Source of the DNA: Pseudofrankia asymbiotica
GTDB taxonomy: Bacteria > Actinomycetota > Actinomycetes > Frankiales > Frankiaceae
Reading direction: 5' to 3'
DNA: 6,526 nucleotides
Assembly (NCBI RefSeq): GCF_001983105.1
Contig: NZ_MOMC01000077.1
Coordinates: forward strand, 11,999-18,524
Positions within the stretch are counted from its first letter, which is position 1. Every line of letters begins with the position of its first letter. The position numbers were made by a program, and so were the translations under genes. The notes beneath the pieces are model-generated. The model was not told the DNA's origin and searched no databases. It was given only the letters and a program-made list of their open reading frames with translations. Shown here one piece after another: positions 1 to 5,877 of the stretch.

Positions 1-3000
1 GATCGGCTCGTGCCGTTCCCAGGTTCCCTCGCCGTGGTTGATCTCGAGCGTCGCCCCGGGGCGGGCCCCGTCGCGGGCGAACACCGACACCTGCTCGCGG
101 TCCAGCGTCCCGTACGCGTCGTACAGCCGGAAGTCGCCCTGATGCCGGCCGGCGGTGGTCGTGACCCGGACGTGGGTGCCGTCCCACGCCGCCTCGGCCC
201 CGCGGACCTGGACGTACCTCGCGGGCCCGGTCCCGCCCCGCAGGCGCGCGAGCACGTCGACGTCGAGATCACCCGTCGTCGCGTTGCGCGCCGCGCGGAT
301 GACCAGGCCTCCGTCCTGCCCGTGGGCCGGGCCCAGCCGGATGTTCTCCAGCCTCGCCGGCTGGCCGTCGGCGCGCAGCACGACCGTCATATCGCCGTTG
401 GTGAGCTTCTGGCCGCCGCCCGAATGGGTCTGGGCATGCCAGGCCGGCGGGGCGGTGTGGGCGCCGGCCCCGGGGCCGCCAGGCCCATGGCCGGGAGGCG
501 GTGCGCCGCCGACGGACCCCAGGTGCTGCTGCTGGGGCTGGTGGTGCCAGCCGGCGCCGCCGGCCGGAGGCTGCGCGGGGGCGGTGGGGTGACTGCCGGC
601 CGTGGGATGGCTGGTGCCGGTCGGCGCGGGGTGACTGGCGCCCGCCGGGGCGGGATGACTGGTGCCGGTCGACGCGGGATGGCTGGTGCCGGTCGGCGCG
701 GGGTGACTACTGCCGGTTGGCGGGGCATGGCTGGCGCTGGTCGGCGCGGGCGAGGGGTGGGCCACCGTGCCGTCGGCGGCGTAGCGGTACGAGGTGCCGT
801 CGGCGCGGGTGATCGTGCCGCCGCGCTCGGTGGCGACGTGGGCCAGGCCCTCCTCGACGGTGCCGTCCGCGTGGCGGAGGGTCGCCGTGCCGGCGGCATG
901 GTCGACGGTGAGGTGGGCGTAGAGGTGGTGGCCAGGGTCCTGGAGGAACCTCCCGCTGCCCGTCAGCCGGCCGGCGCCGTCGAACTCACGGAAGTCGGCG
1001 ATACGGGGGCCCGACCCGTCCAGTAGCACGACGTCCTCGAAACCGGTCACGCCGGCGAGATCGTCCGTGGTCAGCGCCGTGACGCGGACGCCGTCGCCCT
1101 CGATCTCCTCGAAGGCGCCCCGATAGACGTCCCGAGCCCCTGGATCGATGATCCGCCCGAGCCGGCCCTCGGCCGCGGTGGTGACCGTCAGGTGACGCCC
1201 ATCCGCCAGGAAGCGCGCCTCCACGCCCCCCCAGGTCACCGGCGAGGCCGCGAGCGCGCGCGGCGGCCTGGAGGGCCAGGCGTGGACCATCCGTTTGTGC
1301 CGGGTGACCTGCACCCAGTGGGTGAGCTCGCCGGTGTTGCCGCGGACGCCGACGGGTCCGCCCTCGATGAGGACCCGGGCCTTGTTGCCGACCCACAGGC
1401 CGGCGGCGTCCGCGTAGGCCGCGGCGTCGAGCGTGACCTTCTCGGCCGCGACATGGCGCAGGAAGAGACTCTTGAGCTCCGGGCCCGGGGCGTTCGCGAG
1501 GTGCGGCGCCATCTTCGCCGGGCTGACGGTGTACGCGCCGTTGGTCCAGTGCCCCTCCGGGCTCATGCGCGGCACGGGCAGGCTGTGGCTGAACGTGGTG
1601 AGGGCGACCGGCGCCTGGGCGCCGTCGGCGAAGACGAGCTGGTAGCCGCCGCCCGGACCGGCGGCGAGCCGGAGGTCGCCGGTGACACCGGTGACGTCGC
1701 CGTCGGCGTGGTGCCAGACCGCGGAAGCGTCGGCCGCGACCTCGACGTGCCCAAGCGGCGTGCCGTCCGCGGCGGCGTGGGTGATATGGGCCTCGGTGAG
1801 CGTCCCGCCGGCGTCGAAGGAGAGACGCGTGCCGTCGGGCCGGTGGAGGTGGAACCCGCCGTCGCCGTGCGGGGTGTAGCGCAGGTCGCTGCTGACGGCT
1901 TTGCCGTTCGGCTCGAACCAGGTGGTCGTCCCGTCGGACCTGATCCGGGTACGGCCGAGGGCGTCCCCGTTCTCGAGGGTGTGACGCAGGTTCGCGTGCA
2001 GGATCCTGCCGTCGGCGTCGAGCCTCATCCGGTTGCGGCCCGCGGTGAGGGTCACCGATCCGTCGGCGTCGTGCGTGACCTTCCAGGGGCGGGGGTGGCC
2101 GGCGATCCGGGCGGTGCCGTCGGCGTGCAGGAGCACGTCGAACGCCGGGTCACCGCCCACCGACGCCACCAGCCGGCGTGGCTGGGCCGTGCCGCCGCCA
2201 CCGGGCACACCTTCGGAGGGATCCGGCGCCGAGGAGGGCACCGGGCGCGGTGGCTCGCCGGGCGGCTTCTGCCCACCACCCCCCGAGCCCGCCTGGGGCC
2301 GTTCGCCCGCGGGCGGCTCCGTGACGGCGGAGTGCTCGGCGCCGCCGGGCGACCCGGCGGGGCCTTCGGTCATTCCGGGGGGCGGGTCGGCGCGCGCGGC
2401 GGTGCGGGCGGAGGGCGCCTCCGCGGCGCCGCGGGCGGCCGGCACGTCCGCGGCGGTATGGGCCGCCCGCACGTCCGCGGCGGTCGCGGCCCGTGCCGCG
2501 TCGCCGCCCGCGGCCGGGCCTGGCGTCGTCAGCTCGGCGTGGGCGTGGGCCAGGCGCGTCTCGGCCGCGTGACGGTCGACCATCGCCGTGATCATCGCGT
2601 CTGGGTCATGCGCACCGGCGACCAACGCGGAGTCGAAGGCGGCGTCCGCCCGCGCCAGCTCCTCGGCGGCCTGCAGGTGGGCCGTCGCCGCGTTCACCGG
2701 CCCGCCCCGCTCGCCGGCCCCCGCGCCCTGCCGCGCCCAGTGCGGCTGCCGCGGCTGCTCATGCCAACCGGCCCGGCCATCGGACGCCGACGCCCCCGCG
2801 CCCGCGCCTACCAGCGGCCGCTCCGACGTGCCGGCCCCGGCCGGCGACCGGAACTCGGGCCGGACGGGCACGCCGACACCGTCCGTCGACGCCGTGGCGG
2901 CGGCTGGCCGCGCGCCGTGGCTCTGGGCGGCGACGCCGGCGGCCTCCGGGCGGCGCGCGGCCTCGTCAAGACCGGCCCCGCCGTGGCCCGCGCTGGCCGC

Positions 3001-5244
3001 GTCGACCGGGTGCCGGGTGCCGGCCGGCCCGGTCTCGGCGAGCAGGTCGGAGGTGTCCGGCGTGTGCGGAGCCGGCTCCGCGAGCCCCCCGTCCGCCGCC
3101 GACGATGTGCCATGCGCCCGGGCCGGCGTCTCGTCACCCGCGTGGAGACCCGCGCGGACTCGATCCGGCGCGGTGGCCGTTCGGCCGGCGCCGTCGGGCA
3201 GGCCTCCCAGGTCGTGGGTGGCCCCGGGGCCGATCCGCACCTCCGCGCCGTCGAAGGCCAGGTCCCGGCCCGTCGCGGCGGCGGGAGCTGACGAGGCCGC
3301 GCGGGCCTCGGCCGGCAGCCTGGGCCCCGCGTCGAGCGGGGCCGTGCGCGCCGCGTCGAGCGGGGCAGCACGGGACGCGCCGGGCGCGCCCGCATGGGGC
3401 GTGTCGAGCGCGGCCCGCGCGCCGGGCGTCGACACGGCCGCGTCGGCGCCGGTGGCCCGGGCGACGGGCGCGGCGGTCTCGGCGCGGGAGAAGTCGATCG
3501 CGAAGGTGTCGCCGCCGGTGCGCAGGGCGGTGACGTGTTCCGCGTTCGTGATGAGCTTGTGCTCCAGCGGTCCGAAATCCGCGAGCGCCTCCCCGAGGCG
3601 CCTCGCGGCGTGCACCTGCCCGAGCATGTCCACCGCGTGCGTGGGTGCTACATGCGCCGATCCGAGCACCGCCGTGCCGCCCGCGGAAAGTGACACACGC
3701 CCCGTGGCCCCGAGCGCGCCGGTGTCGACGGACGCCCGCGCGCCGGCATGGCTCATCGGGCTCGCGAGCTGGTTCGCCGCGTCCGCGACGCCGTGCGGAA
3801 GGATCACGCCGGACGCGCTCGTCGCGTGAGCCGCGGACGCTCCGGCCGGTTCGAACAGCGTCAGCGCGCCCGGGTCGAGGAGCACGCCGCGGCCATACCC
3901 GAGCCCGGATCCCGCCGCGCGCCCGCCGACGACCGGAAATGCCCGGTCCATCCCGGCGCCCGTGTGCAGGCCGACCGGGGAATGGGTCCCGAACAGCGCG
4001 TCGCCGAGATGCGCACCCGCATGGGTACCGGCCGCGGCGGCCCCGGTGACGTAGTCGGCCAGACCCAGGTACCTCGGTATCTGGAAGCCGCGGCCCAGGA
4101 TGGCGAGGTCGTGAGCGCCCCAGATGCCGAGAACCCCGATCTCGTTGGCTTCGAGCGGTGTGAAGACCCGTAGCCATTTCAGGTCGTGGAACTGGTTGGC
4201 GAAGCCGGCTTTCGTGCTCTGCCATGGATGCAGCGCCCTGAGCTGGGCGAGCTGTCTGGCGGTGCCGGCCTTCAGGCCCTGCCAGGGGTGCAGCGCGGTC
4301 AGCGTCTGCCAGGGGTGCAGGGCCATCAGCGTCTTCGGCAGCTCGACGAGGGTGACGAAGCCGCGCAGGGCGAGCACCCAGGAGGCGTCGGCCGCCTTGC
4401 CGAGCACGGCGACGACGTCCCACGCCCTGCCCATCACGATCGGCAGCGTCATCGCCCGGGAGAAGTCCCAGGCGGTGATGGCCACCTTGCCCGCGCCCTT
4501 CACCAGCCCCAGCACACCCTCGCCGAGGGCCTTCCAGGTCTTGAGCGCCATCAGCGGCTTCGTCGTCGGCGCCACCGCCATCAGCAGGCCGAACAGCAGA
4601 CCCCAGCCGTCCGTCTTGCCGGTGGCGTAGTCGACGACGGCCTTGACGGCGAGCACGGCGTTGAGCGCGAACGCGAGCAGGCCCAGCGGGCCGCCGACGA
4701 CGATCGCGACCAGCGTGATGACGATCGCGACCTCGTTGAACGCGTCCCAGAACTGCTCACAGCCCGTCTTCGGCGAGACGATCGCCCGCGCGGCCGCCCG
4801 GATCGTCTCCGTCGCCGCCTTGGCCGCCCTACCCAGATCCGCCTGCGCGTTGACGGCGTCCGTACGCAGCCCCGCCAGCGCCGGATCATCCGGCGCCAGC
4901 CCCTCGGCCCGCGCATGCGCCGCGTCCGCCCGACCCTGCGCGTCCCGCATCGCCCGGACATAACCACGAACAGCCGGCTCCGCCTGCTCGAACGCACTGT
5001 GCACACCGGCGATGAAATTGCGGATAGCCCCGTTGACCGTGTCCCGCAGATAATCCGCGGTCTTACCGACGAACGCCCCGTCACCCGTACTGGCGACCAC
5101 CGCGGTCAGCTCGTCATGAACCCTCGACGCCTGCCAGCGCATCTCCCACATGAAGTCCGCGACGCCCACCAGCGCGTCCGGATCACCCGGCGTCGGATCC
5201 GCGTCCAGGCGCAGCCGCGACCAGTCGGTCGGCCGACCACCCAC
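1..5244 (-). CDS. Giant putative T7SS-secreted modular protein (polymorphic-toxin-like), C-terminus outside window
   Basis: One frame is open from GTG 5244 to the window edge (1748 codons, no stop). TAG at 5313-5311 closes the frame upstream, and no other ATG, GTG or TTG lies between it and 5244. GGGGAGG sits 5 bases before the GTG. Residues 1-150 are helical with the opening L13-DADPTPGDP, typical of the actinobacterial putative T7SS signal domain; the WXG position reads F58-V-G60. Residues 172-226 are hydrophobic and Gly-rich, with one or two possible membrane or hairpin segments. HPWQ motifs lie at 310, 319 and 339. Residues ~588-1022 are an Ala/Pro/Gly/His-rich linker. Residues ~1025-1500 are beta-rich with many 'ADGT' motifs, then octapeptide repeats (1504-1551), a His/Gln/Pro linker, and a second DG-rich beta segment from 1612. 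Inference: a secreted or surface protein with an unseen C-terminal effector. Only one Cys (162) occurs. The family match is by memory of motifs, and the exact function is unknown. Confidence 0.88.
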   Translation of the reverse strand, partial: MGGRPTDWSRLRLDADPTPGDPDALVGVADFMWEMRWQASRVHDELTAVVASTGDGAFVGKTADYLRDTVNGAIRNFIAGVHSAFEQAEPAVRGYVRAMRDAQGRADAAHARAEGLAPDDPALAGLRTDAVNAQADLGRAAKAATETIRAAARAIVSPKTGCEQFWDAFNEVAIVITLVAIVVGGPLGLLAFALNAVLAVKAVVDYATGKTDGWGLLFGLLMAVAPTTKPLMALKTWKALGEGVLGLVKGAGKVAITAWDFSRAMTLPIVMGRAWDVVAVLGKAADASWVLALRGFVTLVELPKTLMALHPWQTLTALHPWQGLKAGTARQLAQLRALHPWQSTKAGFANQFHDLKWLRVFTPLEANEIGVLGIWGAHDLAILGRGFQIPRYLGLADYVTGAAAAGTHAGAHLGDALFGTHSPVGLHTGAGMDRAFPVVGGRAAGSGLGYGRGVLLDPGALTLFEPAGASAAHATSASGVILPHGVADAANQLASPMSHAGARASVDTGALGATGRVSLSAGGTAVLGSAHVAPTHAVDMLGQVHAARRLGEALADFGPLEHKLITNAEHVTALRTGGDTFAIDFSRAETAAPVARATGADAAVSTPGARAALDTPHAGAPGASRAAPLDAARTAPLDAGPRLPAEARAASSAPAAATGRDLAFDGAEVRIGPGATHDLGGLPDGAGRTATAPDRVRAGLHAGDETPARAHGTSSAADGGLAEPAPHTPDTSDLLAETGPAGTRHPVDAASAGHGGAGLDEAARRPEAAGVAAQSHGARPAAATASTDGVGVPVRPEFRSPAGAGTSERPLVGAGAGASASDGRAGWHEQPRQPHWARQGAGAGERGGPVNAATAHLQAAEELARADAAFDSALVAGAHDPDAMITAMVDRHAAETRLAHAHAELTTPGPAAGGDAARAATAADVRAAHTAADVPAARGAAEAPSARTAARADPPPGMTEGPAGSPGGAEHSAVTEPPAGERPQAGSGGGGQKPPGEPPRPVPSSAPDPSEGVPGGGGTAQPRRLVASVGGDPAFDVLLHADGTARIAGHPRPWKVTHDADGSVTLTAGRNRMRLDADGRILHANLRHTLENGDALGRTRIRSDGTTTWFEPNGKAVSSDLRYTPHGDGGFHLHRPDGTRLSFDAGGTLTEAHITHAAADGTPLGHVEVAADASAVWHHADGDVTGVTGDLRLAAGPGGGYQLVFADGAQAPVALTTFSHSLPVPRMSPEGHWTNGAYTVSPAKMAPHLANAPGPELKSLFLRHVAAEKVTLDAAAYADAAGLWVGNKARVLIEGGPVGVRGNTGELTHWVQVTRHKRMVHAWPSRPPRALAASPVTWGGVEARFLADGRHLTVTTAAEGRLGRIIDPGARDVYRGAFEEIEGDGVRVTALTTDDLAGVTGFEDVVLLDGSGPRIADFREFDGAGRLTGSGRFLQDPGHHLYAHLTVDHAAGTATLRHADGTVEEGLAHVATERGGTITRADGTSYRYAADGTVAHPSPAPTSASHAPPTGSSHPAPTGTSHPASTGTSHPAPAGASHPAPTGTSHPTAGSHPTAPAQPPAGGAGWHHQPQQQHLGSVGGAPPPGHGPGGPGAGAHTAPPAWHAQTHSGGGQKLTNGDMTVVLRADGQPARLENIRLGPAHGQDGGLVIRAARNATTGDLDVDVLARLRGGTGPARYVQVRGAEAAWDGTHVRVTTTAGRHQGDFRLYDAYGTLDREQVSVFARDGARPGATLEINHGEGTWERHEPI
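586..735 (-). repeat. Octapeptide tandem repeats (24-base unit) in the giant gene
   Basis: In the coding frame five consecutive 24-base units (735-616) encode ASHAPPTG, SSHPAPTG, TSHPASTG, TSHPAPAG and ASHPAPTG. They are followed by shortened units TSHPTA and GSHPT. The units keep Ser-His-Pro and Thr/Ala-Gly and form a flexible Pro/His linker (residues 1504-1551) between two beta-rich parts. Near-identical 24-base units imply expansion by slippage or unequal crossing over, and the copy number is likely to vary between strains. Confidence 0.85.
2442..2484 (-). repeat. Direct repeat in the Ala-rich linker (27-base period)
   Basis: GCACGTCCGCGGCGGT occurs at 2442-2457 and 2469-2484. It encodes two TAADV segments in the linker, another sign of local duplication in this low-complexity stretch. 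Confidence 0.6.
3327..3366 (-). repeat. Direct repeat in the Ala-rich linker (24-base period)
   Basis: A 16-base sequence (plus strand CCGCGTCGAGCGGGGC) occurs at 3327-3342 and again at 3351-3366. It encodes two copies of APLDA in the linker of the giant protein. The 24-base period matches that of the later octapeptide repeats. Confidence 0.6.
4219..4320 (-). repeat. Three LHPWQ motif repeats in the giant gene
   Basis: LHPWQ is encoded at 4320-4306, 4293-4279 and 4233-4219 (residues 309, 318 and 338). Each is preceded by Ala or Arg-Ala. The first two are 9 residues apart; the second and third are 20 apart. The first two DNA copies (CTGCCAGGGGTGCAG on plus) are identical and the third differs by two bases. 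The block follows a hydrophobic helix and may be a helical repeat, but no known family is recognised. Confidence 0.75.
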
Positions 5245-5249
5245 CCGCG

Positions 5250-5256
5250 CCTCCCC
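5250..5256 (-). promoter_or_regulatory. Ribosome binding site of the giant gene
   Basis: On the minus strand GGGGAGG lies 5 bases before the GTG start at 5244. It fixes the start together with the in-frame stop at 5313-5311 and the absence of other start codons between them. Confidence 0.65.
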
Positions 5257-5294
5257 GCCGCGTCGCCGCCCGGCCCCCTCGCGTTCACCACGAG

Positions 5295-5321
5295 GTTGAC
5301 AGACGTTCCGCTACGGTCAAC
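5295..5321. repeat. Spaced inverted repeat GTTGAC-N15-GTCAAC
   Basis: Six-base arms at 5295-5300 and 5316-5321 are exactly complementary, with centres 21 bases apart (about two helical turns). The element lies 51-77 bases upstream of the giant gene's start, where an operator or promoter would be expected. Each arm also provides a -35-like TTGAC on opposite strands. Arms this short can occur by chance. Confidence 0.35.
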
Positions 5322-5337
5322 GCGGCCGAGCCGGCCG

Positions 5338-5381
5338 GGGTTCATTCTTCGGCCAGCGTGGGTTCACTTTTGGGCCAAGGT
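5338..5381. repeat. Imperfect 22-base tandem direct repeat upstream of the giant gene
   Basis: Two adjacent 22-base units both begin GGGTTCA, at 5338 and 5360, and agree at 17 of 22 positions by hand alignment; both also contain GGCCA. On the minus strand they read as two TGAACCC boxes about two helical turns apart, 94-137 bases upstream of the GTG. Spacing and position fit binding sites for a regulator, but no named regulator is recognised. Confidence 0.5.
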
Positions 5382-5391
5382 TTCACCTTGG
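5375..5391. repeat. Perfect 7-bp hairpin with 3-base loop
   Basis: CCAAGGT-TTC-ACCTTGG is a perfect inverted repeat. It overlaps the end of the tandem repeat by seven bases. Neither side has a T-run, so it is not a classic intrinsic terminator. It could be an operator half-site pair or a leader hairpin of the giant gene's transcript. Confidence 0.5.
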
Positions 5392-5770
5392 TGACGTCGG
5401 CGCGTCGGACGGGTGACGGGACACCACCGGATCGGACCAGGGCGCGTCGGCGGATTTCGCCCCCCCTCGCTCCTCCCAGAGAACGGTCGGCAGGGGGTCG
5501 GGGAGTGTCGGACGAGTGGTGCGAGCCGGGGTGATCGTCGATCGCGGAGGTAGATCAGAGGACCCCAGTCCCACCTGCCTCCACGCGTCCGCGCGGTGGG
5601 TTTCGCGCGGCGTCTCCCTCATCCCTGGACACTCCCGCCGCGCACCCAGGTGATCGCCGGTTGTGCCCTCCCGTGGTCGTGTCGGGACCGGATCTACGAC
5701 CACCGCAGGGCCCAATCGCCGATCAAGAACGGTTGCGGGCTGTCCACAGAGGCGCCGGAGCTGTCGCGGT

Positions 5771-5877
5771 GGGTGCTGTGGGCGAGTCGGGTGTGGTGGT
5801 GCGGGGTGGCGGTGGCATGGGAGGTGGTGGTGTGGAGGGTGGTGGGGAAGGTCGGCCGGTTCGGAGGTATTCGGGGG
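5771..5877. other. G-rich leader tract, possible G-quadruplex former
   Basis: On the plus strand (mRNA sense for the AbiEi-like gene) runs of three to five G occur at 5771, 5780, 5789, 5803, 5819, 5837, 5844 and 5873, with many GG doublets between them and hardly any C-runs. The tract ends at the start codon and includes the ribosome binding site. Loops of 6, 6 and 11 bases separate the first four runs, so it is a relaxed rather than a strict quadruplex motif. Confidence 0.4.
5863..5868 (+). promoter_or_regulatory. Ribosome binding site of the AbiEi-like gene
   Basis: GGAGGT is a near-perfect Shine-Dalgarno sequence 8 bases before GTG 5877. It decides the start in favour of GTG 5877 over the downstream ATG at 5916. 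Confidence 0.7.

Larger units (their letters stand above)
5257..5862. other. Divergent intergenic region between the giant gene and the AbiEi-like gene
   Basis: About 600 bases without a convincing gene. It must hold both divergent promoters. No clear pair of -35 and -10 boxes at normal spacing is visible: TTGACA (plus strand, 5296-5301) and TTGACC (minus strand, 5320-5315) resemble -35 boxes, but neither has a TANNNT hexamer 16-18 bases downstream. The part near the giant gene holds a spaced inverted repeat, a 22-base tandem repeat and a hairpin. The part near the AbiEi-like gene is strikingly G-rich on the coding strand. Base composition is less extreme than in the flanking genes. Open frames here (for example minus 5715-5383) have no family resemblance and mixed third-position use, so they are not called. 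Confidence 0.6.

Noticed and set aside
1192..3291. Plus-strand open frame of 699 codons, and similar plus-strand frames at 10-1026, 2588-3829 and 4186-5394
   Set aside because: They lie antisense to the continuous giant frame. Their translations are Arg/Gly/Ala-rich low complexity with no domain resemblance, as expected from the reverse complement of GC-rich codons.
3134..4423. Minus-strand open frame of 429 codons
   Set aside because: It is out of frame with the giant gene that covers the same strand and region. Its Arg-rich product has no family motifs, while the giant frame shows ordered domains here.
5296..5301. TTGACA as the -35 box of a plus-strand promoter
   Set aside because: No -10-like hexamer lies 16-18 bases downstream, and the AbiEi-like start is over 570 bases away.
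5106..5345. Minus-strand ATG 5345 as the start of the large gene
   Set aside because: It is in a different frame and stops at 5106. The frame carrying the T7SS-like sequence starts at GTG 5244 with a good ribosome binding site.
5375..5391. The hairpin as an intrinsic terminator
   Set aside because: There is no T-run on either side and no convincing gene ends next to it.
5383..5715. Minus-strand open frame of 110 codons in the intergenic region
   Set aside because: Third-position bases are mixed, there is no clear ribosome binding site or family resemblance, and the sequence is Pro/Arg/Thr-rich. A real small gene cannot be fully excluded.
5740..5748. CTGTCCACA, one base from the actinobacterial DnaA box
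   Set aside because: It is a single isolated match with no cluster of boxes, no AT-rich stretch and no replication genes nearby.
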